From Alphaproteobacteria bacterium (GTDB lineage Bacteria > Pseudomonadota > Alphaproteobacteria > Micropepsales > Micropepsaceae), in contig JAHFQC010000018.1 of NCBI GenBank assembly GCA_023259375.1, positions 1 to 64,000 of the forward strand: 64,000 nucleotides of DNA, in the 5' to 3' direction. The notes under the pieces were generated by a model, which saw only the letters and a list, made by a program, of their open reading frames with translations, ran no database searches and was not told the origin of the DNA. Every line of letters begins with the position of its first letter. Positions within the stretch are counted from its first letter, which is position 1. Below are positions 17,823-27,078 of the stretch, one piece after another. Position numbers and translations under genes: made by a program.

Positions 17823-20096
17823 TCACCCGCACTTGGAATAGCTGCACGACAGGCAGGAATCGCAGCCTTCGAGTTTGACGAAGCTGGGCGAGCCGCAGCG
17901 CGGGCAATGGCGGGCCGGGGCGCCTTCCGCCGCGACCGCGGCCATCTTTGGCTCGGGCACCAGGTGATCGCCGGCATCGGCCATGAAGCCGATCGCAACC
18001 AGATGCTGGTGAATCACTTCGCCGATCGCAGCGAGCAGCGACGGCACGTAATGGCCGCCCATCCATTGGCCGCCGCGCGGATCGAACACCGCCTTTAATT
18101 CGTCGACCACGAACGAGACGTCGCCGCCGCGGCGGAACACGGCCGAGATCATCCGCGTCAGCGCCAGCGTCCAGGCGTAGGCTTCCATGTTCTTCGAGTT
18201 GATGAAGACCTCAAACGGCCGCCGCCGCCCATTCTTCTCGACGTCGTTGACGGTGATGTAGAAGGCGTGATCGGAATCGAGCCACTTGATCTTGTAGGTC
18301 TGGCCGATCAGCACGTCGGGCCGGTCGAGCGGACGGTGCATGTAGACGATATCGCCGGTCTTGGGCGTTTCGTCGCTCGCATCATCATCAGGCTCCGCGG
18401 CGGCTTCCGTTACCGTCAGCACCGAACCGGTGACGTCGTTGGGACGATAGGTGGTGCAGCCTTTGCAGCCAGATTCGTAGGCCTTGATATAGATGTCCTT
18501 GAACGCCTCGAACGAAATCGTCTCCGGCAGGTTGATGGTCTTGGAGATCGAGGAGTCGACGTATTTCTGTGCCGCCGCCTGCACCGCGAGGTGATCGTCG
18601 GGGCTGAGCGTCTGGGCGCTGACGAAATAGTCGGGCAGTTCGGCTGTGTCGCCGAATTTCTGGCGGAAGGCGGTGACCGCGAAATCGCGCACCACCTGCT
18701 CTTCCGGCGTGCCGTCGGGCATCAAGACGCGGCGGTTGTAGCTGTAGGCGAACACCGGCTCGATGCCGCTCGAGACATTGCCGGCGTAGAGCGAAATTGT
18801 GCCGGTCGGTGCGATCGAGGTGAGAAGTCCGTTGCGGATGCCGTGCTCGGCAATGCCCTCGCGGATATCGTCGGGCAAACGCTGGATGAACGGCCGCTTC
18901 AGATATTCGTCGGCATCGAATAGCGGGAACGGGCCTTTCAGCTTGGCGAGTTCGACCGAAGCGCGATAGGCGGCATGAGCGATGGTTTCGAGCCAGCGCT
19001 CGATCAGCACAATGCTTTCGGGTGAGCCATAGCGCTGGCGGCAGAAGATCAGCGCATCGGCCAAACCGGTGACGCCGAGACCGATGCGGCGCTTGGCGTG
19101 CGCTTCGGCGCGCTGGGCTTCGAGCGGAAAGCGCGATACGTCGATGACATTGTCGAGCAAGCGGATCGCGGTCGCGGTCAGCCGTTCCAGCTCGGCGATG
19201 TCGAGCTCGGCATTCTCTTCGAACGGATGCTTGACGAGCCGCGCCAGATTGATCGAACCGAGCAGGCACGCCCCATACGGCGGCAACGGCTGCTCGCCGC
19301 ACGGATTGGTGGCGCGGATGGTTTCGCAATAGCCGAGATTGTCTTGGTTGTTGATGCGGTCGATGAAGATCACGCCGGGTTCGGCGTAATCGTAGGTCGA
19401 CTGCATGATGCGGTCCCACAGCGCGCGGGCCTTGATGGTCTTGTAGACGCGGCCACCGAATTTGAGCGGCCAATCGGCGTCGGTCTTGACCGCTTCCATG
19501 AAGGCATCAGTCACCAGCACCGAGAGATTGAACATCTGCAAGCGGCCGGGACGGCGCTTGGCGGCGATGAAATCTTCGACGTCGGGATGATCGCACAAGA
19601 GCGTCGCCATCATGGCGCCGCGGCGGCTGCCGGCACTCATGATGGTGCGGCACATGGCGTCCCACACATCCATGAACGACACCGGCCCGGACGCATCGGC
19701 ACCGACGCCTTCGACGGCGGCGCCTTTGGGACGGATGGTCGAAAAATCGTAGCCGATGCCGCCGCCCTGCTGCAGCGTCAGCGCCGCTTCGCGCAACGCC
19801 CCGAAGATGCCGTCCATCGAATCCGGGATGGTGCCCATGACGAAGCAATTGAACAGCGTCACCGCGCGGCCGGTGCCGGCACCGGCGAGAATGCGTCCTG
19901 CCGGCAGGAAGCGATACCCGGCGAGGGCTTCGGCAAAAGCCAGCGCCTGTTCGCGCTGCTGCTCGGGCGCTTCGGCGAGACTGGCCGCGAGCGCGACGCG
20001 GGCCCAGCTGGCAGCAACATCGCCGTCGATCGGCGTGCCGTCGGGCTGCCGGAAACGGTATTTCATATCCCAGATCTGGTGGGCGATGTCGCTCAT
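17823..20096 (-). CDS. nrdJ: adenosylcobalamin-dependent ribonucleotide reductase (class II)
   Basis: 757-residue B12-dependent reductase that makes deoxyribonucleotides with or without oxygen. Marks: [32 protein letters not shown], the active-site [23 protein letters not shown] (split here as a description), [11 protein letters not shown], and a C-terminal cysteine-rich zinc ribbon / redox tail (CPRC...C..C...C). Start at 20096; an open extension upstream of ten codons lacks a ribosome site. I see no cobalamin riboswitch in the 105 bases upstream. Class II enzymes commonly serve alphaproteobacteria alone or beside NrdAB. Confidence 0.96.
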   Translation of the reverse strand: MSDIAHQIWDMKYRFRQPDGTPIDGDVAASWARVALAASLAEAPEQQREQALAFAEALAGYRFLPAGRILAGAGTGRAVTLFNCFVMGTIPDSMDGIFGALREAALTLQQGGGIGYDFSTIRPKGAAVEGVGADASGPVSFMDVWDAMCRTIMSAGSRRGAMMATLLCDHPDVEDFIAAKRRPGRLQMFNLSVLVTDAFMEAVKTDADWPLKFGGRVYKTIKARALWDRIMQSTYDYAEPGVIFIDRINNQDNLGYCETIRATNPCGEQPLPPYGACLLGSINLARLVKHPFEENAELDIAELERLTATAIRLLDNVIDVSRFPLEAQRAEAHAKRRIGLGVTGLADALIFCRQRYGSPESIVLIERWLETIAHAAYRASVELAKLKGPFPLFDADEYLKRPFIQRLPDDIREGIAEHGIRNGLLTSIAPTGTISLYAGNVSSGIEPVFAYSYNRRVLMPDGTPEEQVVRDFAVTAFRQKFGDTAELPDYFVSAQTLSPDDHLAVQAAAQKYVDSSISKTINLPETISFEAFKDIYIKAYESGCKGCTTYRPNDVTGSVLTVTEAAAEPDDDASDETPKTGDIVYMHRPLDRPDVLIGQTYKIKWLDSDHAFYITVNDVEKNGRRRPFEVFINSKNMEAYAWTLALTRMISAVFRRGGDVSFVVDELKAVFDPRGGQWMGGHYVPSLLAAIGEVIHQHLVAIGFMADAGDHLVPEPKMAAVAAEGAPARHCPRCGSPSFVKLEGCDSCLSCSYSKCG

Positions 20097-20201
20097 TCGG
20101 GGTCCTATACGGGGCCGCCCCAGCATACGAGGACGGGTTAAACAATTAACTGCCGATCGGCTGGTTTACAACCGATCCTGCGCCGACAGCAGAGGCGGAA
20201 A

Positions 20202-20921
20202 TTAATCTTGCCGCAGCGTCCGGCTGCCTTCGGCAACCAGCGCCGTGGTGGCGGTCTCGATGCGCTGTTCGAGTTCGCGCATGAATTCCCTGCGCTTCAA
20301 GCCCGCCGGAATCGGGGGCAGGAATTCGATCACAATGGTCCCCGGCCGCTTCAGGAAGCCGGTCCAGAACTGGCCCGAGTTCAGTGCCACCGGCACGCAC
20401 GACACGCCGAGCTGGGCATAGAGCCCGGCCACGCCCGGCTTGTAGTCGGTGGCCGCGCCGGGTTTCTTGCGGGTTCCTTCCGGGAAGATGGCCACGGCCC
20501 GTCCGCTCGCGAACACCGCTTTGGCTTCGGCCGCCATCTGGCGCAGCGCACTGGCGCCGGCCTTGCGGTCGACCGCGATGACGCCGGCCCTGTTGATGTA
20601 CCAGCCATAGAACGGAATGCTGATCAGCTCGCGCTTGACCACGATGCAGACGTCGTCGATCAGGGCAAACAGCGCCAGCGTGTCCCACATGCTCATATGC
20701 TTGGCGGCAAACAGATGCGGGCCCTTGGGGATGTCGCCGCGCACCTCGTAGCCGCAGCCGGCGATCACCTTCAGACCCCAGAACATCGCCCGGCTCCAGG
20801 TCTGCGATGCCCGCACCATCATCATCCGCGGCAGCACCAAGAGCGGCAGCACGACAATGAACATCACCGCCGAGAACGCGACGAAGAACAGCATATAGAG
20901 GACGGAACGGACGGCGGTCAC
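20202..20921 (-). CDS. plsC: 1-acyl-sn-glycerol-3-phosphate acyltransferase
   Basis: 239-residue membrane acyltransferase that makes phosphatidic acid from lysophosphatidic acid. Motif I appears as AKHMSMWDTLAL (His-x4-Asp, with Lys in place of the usual Asn before the His). Motif III is IFPEGTRKKPG, and CVPVALNSG is motif IV. One or two N-terminal hydrophobic segments (residues 6-32). Lies in a minus-strand run with ydcF-like, ftsX and ftsE, an order common in alphaproteobacteria. Confidence 0.93.
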   Translation of the reverse strand: MTAVRSVLYMLFFVAFSAVMFIVVLPLLVLPRMMMVRASQTWSRAMFWGLKVIAGCGYEVRGDIPKGPHLFAAKHMSMWDTLALFALIDDVCIVVKRELISIPFYGWYINRAGVIAVDRKAGASALRQMAAEAKAVFASGRAVAIFPEGTRKKPGAATDYKPGVAGLYAQLGVSCVPVALNSGQFWTGFLKRPGTIVIEFLPPIPAGLKRREFMRELEQRIETATTALVAEGSRTLRQD

Positions 20922-20933
20922 GGCGGATCTGGC

Positions 20934-21608
20934 TCAGATTTCGGGGCGAGACTCGGAGCTTGACCCGGTGTGGTCAAGACCCGGCTCAAGACCGGTGGCG
21001 GTCAAAAAGGTCACGGCGAGGAACTTGGCGTATTCGCTGTGGAGCAGCTTCAAGGCGCGCAGTTTGCCGGCGTTGCCTTTGCCGGTTTCGGCTTCGACGG
21101 GATAGGGAATGCGCTTCACGTCCGGCATCACATCGCGGAATTCGGCGATCGCGCGCGGCATGTGATAGCGCGAAGTGACGATCAGGATGGAGCGGAAGTG
21201 GTGGAAGCGGGTCCAGGCGGCCGCTTCCTTGGCATTGCCGAATGTGTTCTCCGCGGCGTAGCCGAGATCGGCGCAGCAATCGAAACGCTTCTTGCCGTGC
21301 AGCAGCTTCTTCAGGTCGCGCCTGGAGGTCTGCGTGTTGACGCCCGAGATCAACAGCCGCTCGCCTTTGCCTGATTCAAACAGCGCCACCGCGGCGTCGA
21401 GGCGCGAGCCACCGCCGGTCAGCGCGACGATGCCGTCGACATCGCCAATGGTGCGCGGCGCCGTCGGCAGCGCCATCGCGAACACGACGAAGCCGGCTCC
21501 GTACAAAAACACCAGCGTGATGACCAAACGCTTCAGCAACCGTGAACTCCGCTCCAGCCCGGCAACTATGCAATGCGGCGTCGGCGAGGTGAAGACCCCG
21601 AATGTCAC
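20934..21608 (-). CDS. YdcF family (DUF218) envelope protein
   Basis: 224 residues. One N-terminal membrane helix (about residues 27-45). DUF218 marks are DGIVALTGGGSRLDAAVALFESGKGERLLISGVN, AENTFGNAKEAAAW and ILIVTSRYHMPRAIAEF. DUF218 proteins include SanA and ElyC, which affect envelope integrity; the activity is not defined. It sits between plsC and ftsX, 32 bases after the ftsX stop. Confidence 0.88.
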   Translation of the reverse strand: MTFGVFTSPTPHCIVAGLERSSRLLKRLVITLVFLYGAGFVVFAMALPTAPRTIGDVDGIVALTGGGSRLDAAVALFESGKGERLLISGVNTQTSRRDLKKLLHGKKRFDCCADLGYAAENTFGNAKEAAAWTRFHHFRSILIVTSRYHMPRAIAEFRDVMPDVKRIPYPVEAETGKGNAGKLRALKLLHSEYAKFLAVTFLTATGLEPGLDHTGSSSESRPEI

Positions 21609-21640
21609 AACGCGGAAAACGGATTATTTCACAGGATTTG

Positions 21641-22528
21641 CTAATGAATCTGACGCAAAGCGGCCAAGACGGAAAGCCGCGCCGTGAACAGCGCGATGAG
21701 CGCAGCTGCGGCCGGCACCGTGATGAGCCATAAGAGCTCGATCGGTTTCAAGCCCAGCGGCGGCAGGAACGGGACGGCTTCGTAACCCACCGACTGCAAT
21801 CCGCCGGCGGTCAGGAACACCACCGCGGCAAACGCGGCACCGGTCCCGGCTGCGACCAGCGCGGCGCGAAAATAGTGGCCCTCGAAAACCCGCGAAATGA
21901 ATCCGGCTTGCGCCCCCATCTGGTGCAGCAGCGAGACCATGTCGTTGTGGGCATCGAGTCCGGCGCGGGTGGCAAACGCGACGATCGACGCGGTCGCCAC
22001 CGCAATCAGGAACAGAATGCCGTAGGCCGACCACACCAAGGTCTGCGCCAGATCGCGCAGCCGGCTGATCCAGTGGCTGTGATCGTCGAGCACCGCATGC
22101 GGGGCGGCGGTTTTCAACTGACGCGCCAGCGCTGCGATGTCGAGCACGGAGCCGGGCGCGATATCGGCGTCGATCAGTTGCGGCAGCGGCAGATCCGCGA
22201 CCAGGGCTTCGGCGCCAAGCCAGGGCTGCACTAGCTTGAGCTGTTCGGCTTGCGACAGCGGCGCGGCGTGGACGATGCCGGGGGTGGCGCGCAACACTGC
22301 CAGGGCAGCGTCGGTTTCGGCGGTGAGGCTGTCGCGGGCCGGGCCCGTACTCGCCGGCAGGATCTGGACCGTGATCTTGCCCGACAGGCCTTCGCTCCAG
22401 CTCTCGGCGGCGTGGCGGGCGATCAGCGAGGCGCCGAGCGCCAGGGCGGCGAGGAACGCCATCACGGTGATGACGACGTCGAGCGGGGCGGCCCCCTTGG
22501 AATTGGGCATGATGCGCCGTTTTTTCAT
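21641..22528 (-). CDS. ftsX: cell division protein FtsX
   Basis: 295-residue four-helix inner-membrane partner of FtsE. Together they form an ABC-type complex that activates septal peptidoglycan hydrolases. One helix lies near residues 20-42, followed by a periplasmic domain, and three helices near 170-295. The C-terminal region has HNDMVSLLHQMGAQAGFI and VFEGHYFRAA typical of FtsX. The start ATG at 22528 overlaps the ftsE stop (ATGA); the open frame upstream runs antisense-like through ftsE and is not coding. Confidence 0.92.
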   Translation of the reverse strand: MKKRRIMPNSKGAAPLDVVITVMAFLAALALGASLIARHAAESWSEGLSGKITVQILPASTGPARDSLTAETDAALAVLRATPGIVHAAPLSQAEQLKLVQPWLGAEALVADLPLPQLIDADIAPGSVLDIAALARQLKTAAPHAVLDDHSHWISRLRDLAQTLVWSAYGILFLIAVATASIVAFATRAGLDAHNDMVSLLHQMGAQAGFISRVFEGHYFRAALVAAGTGAAFAAVVFLTAGGLQSVGYEAVPFLPPLGLKPIELLWLITVPAAAALIALFTARLSVLAALRQIH

Positions 22529-23196
22529 GGCCGCGGCGTCCTCAGTTCGACCAGACGGCCGTCCACCAACCGCATTTCCCGCGCCCGCGTCGATTCGACC
22601 AGAGCGCGGTCGTGAGTGGCGATCAGGACCGTGGTGCCGAGCCGGTTCAGTTCGGCAAACAGGCGGATCAGCCGGGCCCCGATCTCGGGGTCGACGTTGC
22701 CGGTCGGCTCGTCGGCCACTAGGAGGTCGGGTTTGGCGACCACGGCGCGGGCAATGGCCACCCGCTGCTGCTCGCCGCCCGAGAGGGTTTGCGGGACGGC
22801 GTTCATACGGTCGCCGAGGCCGACCCAAACCAAAAGTTCTTCGACGTCACGGGCGTATTCGGATTCCTTGCGGCCGGCGATGCGCAGGGGCAGTGCGACA
22901 TTATCGAACGCCGAGAGGTGGTCGAGCAGGCGGAAATCCTGAAAAACGACGCCAATCCGGCGCCTTAGCGCGGGCAAGGCGGAGCGCTTGGCGGTCGCCA
23001 GATCGTGCCCGAACAGGGTGATGAGGCCGCGGCTGGGTGGCTCGGCGATCGAAATCAGCTTCAAAATTGTGGTCTTGCCCGCCCCCGACAGGCCGGTCAA
23101 AAAGGTAAACGACCCGGCCTCCAGGACGAACGTGACATCCCTTAAGACTTCCGGGCCGGCGCCGTAGCGCATCCCAACGTTTTCAAAGCGAACCAT
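22525..23196 (-). CDS. ftsE: cell division ATP-binding protein FtsE
   Basis: 223-residue ABC ATPase. Walker A GLSGAGKTT (residues 35-43), Q-loop VFQDFRLLDHLSA, signature LSGGEQQRVAIARA, Walker B LLVADEPTGNVD, and the H-loop IATHDRAL. Short FtsE-type length with no fused domains. Coupled to ftsX downstream. Divergent from the DUF3426 gene. Confidence 0.95.
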   Translation of the reverse strand: MVRFENVGMRYGAGPEVLRDVTFVLEAGSFTFLTGLSGAGKTTILKLISIAEPPSRGLITLFGHDLATAKRSALPALRRRIGVVFQDFRLLDHLSAFDNVALPLRIAGRKESEYARDVEELLVWVGLGDRMNAVPQTLSGGEQQRVAIARAVVAKPDLLVADEPTGNVDPEIGARLIRLFAELNRLGTTVLIATHDRALVESTRAREMRLVDGRLVELRTPRP

Positions 23197-23329
23197 GACG
23201 CCCGGACCATAACCAAGGCCGGGTTTGGTTACGAGTGTTTCAGGCCTTTCGGTTACTCTGCTTGCGGCGTACCCCTCCGCTGCGCCACATTTGGGGTCTT
23301 AGGGGGACGTTTTGGGGACTACCGTCGGC

Positions 23330-24013
23330 ATGATTTTAACCTGCCCGGCCTGTCAGACGCGCTATGAGGTCGATGCGACGAGCTTTCCGCCGCAGGGCCG
23401 CAATGTCCGCTGCGCGCGCTGCAGCCATGTCTGGCATGCCGACGCCGAAATGCCCACGGCCGAGCCGGAGCCAGCTTCGTCGCCGCAAGAGGCTTATGCA
23501 CAGCCCGAACCGCGCGACCCGGAGCCGCAGGAACGCGAATCATTCGAAGAGACCGCCACCGAGTCGGGCGTGAAACTGTGGCAGCGCCCCTGGTTCCTCA
23601 AGGCGGGATGGGCCGCTTTGGCGGCAATTGTCATCCTCATCGGGGTGATCGCGACGGTTTATCGCCATCAGGTTGTCGAAACCTGGCCGCAGAGCGCGTC
23701 GGTCTACTCAAAGCTGGGGATGAAAGTCCCTGCCAACGGCCTGAAGCTCGATAATACCAGGAATTCGCGCGAATTGCGCAATGGCCGCCTCGTCTTGACG
23801 GTAAGCGGCGCGCTGACCAATGTGACGGACAGAGAGCTGCCGGTGCCGCAGATTCGCATTGGGCTGATCGATAACGACAAGCGCGAGGTCTACCATTGGA
23901 CCGTGGCGCCGGACGTCATTACCCTGAAGCCCGGTCAATCCACGCGTTTCGTCACCCGGCTTTCGAACCCCCCGGAAGGGGTTAGCGAAGTTCGAATAGC
24001 GAAAGCTGAGTGA
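23330..24013 (+). CDS. zinc-ribbon (MJ0042-type) DUF3426 membrane protein
   Basis: 227 residues. The N terminus MILTCPACQTRYEVD plus VRCARCSHVWHAD is a CxxC-CxxC zinc ribbon of the MJ0042/zf-ribbon type. A Pro/Glu-rich linker, a single membrane helix (about residues 95-117) and a C-terminal DUF3426 domain follow. The gene commonly sits between ftsE and hpt in alphaproteobacteria, as here, and its stop overlaps the next start (TGATG). The role is unknown; the layout suggests an envelope sensor or scaffold. Confidence 0.85.
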   Translation: MILTCPACQTRYEVDATSFPPQGRNVRCARCSHVWHADAEMPTAEPEPASSPQEAYAQPEPRDPEPQERESFEETATESGVKLWQRPWFLKAGWAALAAIVILIGVIATVYRHQVVETWPQSASVYSKLGMKVPANGLKLDNTRNSRELRNGRLVLTVSGALTNVTDRELPVPQIRIGLIDNDKREVYHWTVAPDVITLKPGQSTRFVTRLSNPPEGVSEVRIAKAE

Positions 24014-24525
24014 TGCGCCATACGATTCTCTATAGCGAAGAACAGATTGCCGAACGCGTGAAGGCCCTGGCCCACGACATCGCGCACGGTCCCGTTGTGC
24101 CGCATGTGGCGGTCCCGATCCTGGTCGGCGCCTACGTGTTCGCGGCCGACTTGCTGCGGGCCTTGGCGGCGGAAGGCATTTCCATCCCGACCGAATTCCT
24201 CTGGCTGCGCTCCTATGTCGGCCATCAGTCGACCAAGAGCGTCAAGATCCTGATCGGCCCCAATGACGCCTATCGCGGCAAGAACGTCCTGATCATCGAC
24301 GGCGTCCTCGACGGCGGCAACACGATGAAGAAGGCCAAGGAACTGGCGCTCGAATACGGCGCCACCGGCGTCGTCTCGGCGGTGGTGGTCGACAAGCTGT
24401 TGCCGACCGCAATCGCCAAGGCCGATTACGCCTGCTTCACCGGCACCACCGAGTTCATCGTCGGTTACGGCATGGACGATTCCGGCGATCACCGCGCCCT
24501 GCCCTACATCGCCAAGTGCGAATAG
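24013..24525 (+). CDS. hypoxanthine phosphoribosyltransferase-like protein with altered PRPP loop
   Basis: 170 residues of the type I phosphoribosyltransferase fold. Matches to HPRT: VPILVGAYVFAADLLRALA, FLWLRSYVGHQSTKSV, and the PRPP-binding region VLIIDGVLDGGNTM. In typical HPRT this loop reads V-x-D/E-D-I-x-D-T-G-x-T. Here the second acidic residue and the T-G pair are changed (IDGVLDGGNT). The C-terminal YGMDDSGDHRALPYI matches the HPRT end. Position after the DUF3426 gene, as in related genomes, supports hpt. The loop change makes the substrate or activity less certain. Confidence 0.8.
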   Translation: MRHTILYSEEQIAERVKALAHDIAHGPVVPHVAVPILVGAYVFAADLLRALAAEGISIPTEFLWLRSYVGHQSTKSVKILIGPNDAYRGKNVLIIDGVLDGGNTMKKAKELALEYGATGVVSAVVVDKLLPTAIAKADYACFTGTTEFIVGYGMDDSGDHRALPYIAKCE

Positions 24526-24528
24526 CAG

Positions 24529-24711
24529 ACTTGTCATCCCCGGCCGACTAGACGCGCGAAGCGCGGATAGGAGGTAAAGGGGACCCAGGTCTCAACATTT
24601 GCACGTTCGCCAAAGAACGCGCCGTGCCTATTCTCTGAATTCATGGGGGCCCAATCACCTGGGTCCCCTTTCCGTCGCTGCGCCGCGCTTGCTCCGCCGG
24701 GGATGACAAGT
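24529..24711. repeat. 183-bp palindromic (MITE-like) intergenic element
   Basis: Outer 16-base perfect terminal inverted repeats (ACTTGTCATCCCCGGC at the left, its complement at 24696-24711) enclose inner arms of 15 bases (24576-24590 and 24657-24671, AAAGGGGACCCAGGT type). It fills the gap between the convergent hpt-like and DUF4175 genes and has no open frame. It could fold into a long cruciform or RNA hairpin and act as a bidirectional terminator. Only one copy is in the window. Confidence 0.75.
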
Positions 24712-24732
24712 GTTGGCGCGTGACCCGCTTGG

Positions 24733-27078
24733 TCAAAACTGCTTCAGCAGCCGGTCGATGTAATCGAGTTCTTGCTTGGGGCGGCCTTGCTGGCCGGCGC
24801 GGCGGCGTAGCTCCAACAGGATATCGCGCGCCCGCTGCAGCGTCTGGGCATCGGGAATGCGGAGGTCGCCGCTGGCTTTGCCTTGCGCGGCATTGGCGCG
24901 GCCCATCGGGTCTTGCCCCTCTTTGCCGGGCTGGTTCTGGCCAGCGGCCTTGGCCATCGCCTCGCCGCCTTTGCGCAACTCATCGAGCATGTATTTCTGC
25001 AACGTGGTGGCACGGCCGAAATCGGACAACCCCAGCGCCTGCTGCGCTTCATCCATATAGCGCCCGGCCTTGTCGAGATTGGGCCCGCCGGCGCCGTGAT
25101 TCTTGCCCGACTTTTTCTTGAGCGCCTCGAGATCGCCGCGCAGCTGGCCCTGCTGACCCGACAGGCCCTTGGCGCCGCCGTCCTTGGGATCGCCGGTGCC
25201 GTCCGACTGGCGGAAGGTCTTGTCGAGCAGAAGCCGCTGCTTGCCCATCAGCTCGCCGAGCCCTTGCAGCGCTTCGTTGGCCGCTTGATCGCCTTGTCCC
25301 GATCCGCCCTGACCTTCGCCGCCGGCGACCTGCACGTTCTCAAGCAAAGCCTGCAGCATCGCCATCAACTGCATGGCGCGCTCGCGGTCGCCCGCTTGGC
25401 TCAGTTCCTGGATCGCCTTGAGCAGTTCCTGGATATCGCGGTCGCCCAGCACTTTGGCATTGGGATTGGACTCGGCTCCGGCCTTCTGTCCGGTGGCGGC
25501 GAGTGCCGCCAGATAGCGCTGCATCAACTCGTTGTAGCGCTGCAACAGCGCGTCGATCTCGGACTGCGGCGCACCTTGCGCCATCGCCTGCATGATCATC
25601 TGCTGCAGCCGGCGCAGCTGATCGGCCATGGTGAGAATGCCGCCGTGTTCCAGACTGATGGCGGTCTGCCACAACAGATCTTCGACGCGTTTGAAGTCCG
25701 CCGGACTTTCGGCGGTGTTGGTGCTGCGCATCGCCACGCGCATGGCGAGATAGGCGCTTTGCTTGCCGTCGAAGAACAGGTCGGGCGCATAGGTCAGAGC
25801 ATCGAGCGTCCGCACCGTGCGAAGCCGCGCGCCGGCGCCTTGGGTGGCGAGATTCTGCCGCTGTTCGATCAGCGCCCGCGCCAACGGATCGGTGAACAGG
25901 CGTTGCGGCAGCTTGAAGGTCACCGTGGCGCTGGTGGTCTTGTTGCCCGCCGCATCCATGGCTTCAAGCGTGATGTCGACCTCAAGCCCGGCATAGGGAT
26001 GCTCGGTGAGATCGTGGAAGCTGGTCAGCTTGACCGGCTGATCGGAATGCGGCGGCAGCGGCAGATCGACGATCAGCGGCGCGCCCGTACCGTTGTGCGG
26101 CTTGATGATCGCGCGTGCGGCGGTGATGCCGTAATCGTCGCCGGCCAAGTAGGTGAGCTTCAAGGCTTGGCGCTCGGTCGCCGCGGGCGGCGCGGCGAAG
26201 GCAATCATTGGCGCCTTGTCGGGTATCAAGGTGATCCGCCACGAACCGATGGTGCGCCCGGCGGCGCGAACACGGACATGATCGCTGTCGGTCAGCTTGG
26301 CTTCGGCGGCGTACTCGCCGTTATCGCCATCGAAGCGGACATCATCGAGCGTCACCGAGGGGCGGTGATCGGCGCCGTGCACGCGCATCTTCAGCACCGA
26401 TCCCGCCGGCACCGCCAGCTTGGCACTGGCGCCGAGATAGACCGGTTCCTGGCCGGTATAGGCGGGCGGCTCGATCCAGGCATCCAAGGTGGCAATCACG
26501 CCGGGGTTGGGCGTGAAGAGAGACTCCAGCCGCCGCCAGGAATCGCCGCGCGCCACCACCAGTCCGAACAGGATCAACAGCAGCACGCCGAAACGCAGAC
26601 CGCGGCGGTCGCGTGCGGGCAAGGTCGAGTGCGGCAGGGCGAGACGGAAGGCGGGCAGCAAGGCCAGCCGCGATTTCAGATGGGCGCGCCACAGGTCTTC
26701 GGCAAACGGATCGCCGGCACCGGCGGCCAACTCATCGACGCTTTCCGAGATCGGGCGATGTTCGAGGGCGCTGTCGCGTTCGAGACGCCGGGCGCCTTCG
26801 TCCCAACTCGGCCAGCGGAAGTTTTCGAGGTTGAAATAGAGCGTCAGCGCGATGGCGGTGACGAGGCACGCCAGCACCAGCGCATGCAGCGGCCACGCCA
26901 GCAGCGGAAACACGCCGAACAGCGCGGCGGCGATAGCGAGCCCGGCGATCCCGGTCGCAGGCCACAGCGCCGGCCAGACGCGCTCGAAGGCGATGATGCC
27001 GCGTGCGCCCGCAATGAAACGCTCGGCGCGTTCAGCCCAGCCAGGCCGGAATTCTGTCGTTGCCGAAAAGCGCGTCAT
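24733..27078 (-). CDS. DUF4175 / TIGR02302-type low-complexity membrane protein
   Basis: About 781 residues. Two N-terminal membrane helices (about residues 30-75) and another near 175-190 precede a long extracytoplasmic region with Ig-like beta content. A C-terminal third of Gln, Gly, Met and Ala-rich helices follows (for example MAMLQALLENVQVAGGEGQG). This matches the alphaproteobacterial TIGR02302/DUF4175 family of unknown role. The ATG at 27078 lies inside the lysA 3' end, a 47-base overlap; upstream in-frame residues have no ribosome site. Downstream of lysA in the same direction, so likely one operon argH-lptM-lysA-DUF4175. Confidence 0.85.
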   Translation of the reverse strand: MTRFSATTEFRPGWAERAERFIAGARGIIAFERVWPALWPATGIAGLAIAAALFGVFPLLAWPLHALVLACLVTAIALTLYFNLENFRWPSWDEGARRLERDSALEHRPISESVDELAAGAGDPFAEDLWRAHLKSRLALLPAFRLALPHSTLPARDRRGLRFGVLLLILFGLVVARGDSWRRLESLFTPNPGVIATLDAWIEPPAYTGQEPVYLGASAKLAVPAGSVLKMRVHGADHRPSVTLDDVRFDGDNGEYAAEAKLTDSDHVRVRAAGRTIGSWRITLIPDKAPMIAFAAPPAATERQALKLTYLAGDDYGITAARAIIKPHNGTGAPLIVDLPLPPHSDQPVKLTSFHDLTEHPYAGLEVDITLEAMDAAGNKTTSATVTFKLPQRLFTDPLARALIEQRQNLATQGAGARLRTVRTLDALTYAPDLFFDGKQSAYLAMRVAMRSTNTAESPADFKRVEDLLWQTAISLEHGGILTMADQLRRLQQMIMQAMAQGAPQSEIDALLQRYNELMQRYLAALAATGQKAGAESNPNAKVLGDRDIQELLKAIQELSQAGDRERAMQLMAMLQALLENVQVAGGEGQGGSGQGDQAANEALQGLGELMGKQRLLLDKTFRQSDGTGDPKDGGAKGLSGQQGQLRGDLEALKKKSGKNHGAGGPNLDKAGRYMDEAQQALGLSDFGRATTLQKYMLDELRKGGEAMAKAAGQNQPGKEGQDPMGRANAAQGKASGDLRIPDAQTLQRARDILLELRRRAGQQGRPKQELDYIDRLLKQF

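Noticed and set aside
20097-20201. Search for a cobalamin riboswitch upstream of nrdJ
   Set aside because: The gap is only 105 bases and shows no B12-box-like sequence; too short for the aptamer.
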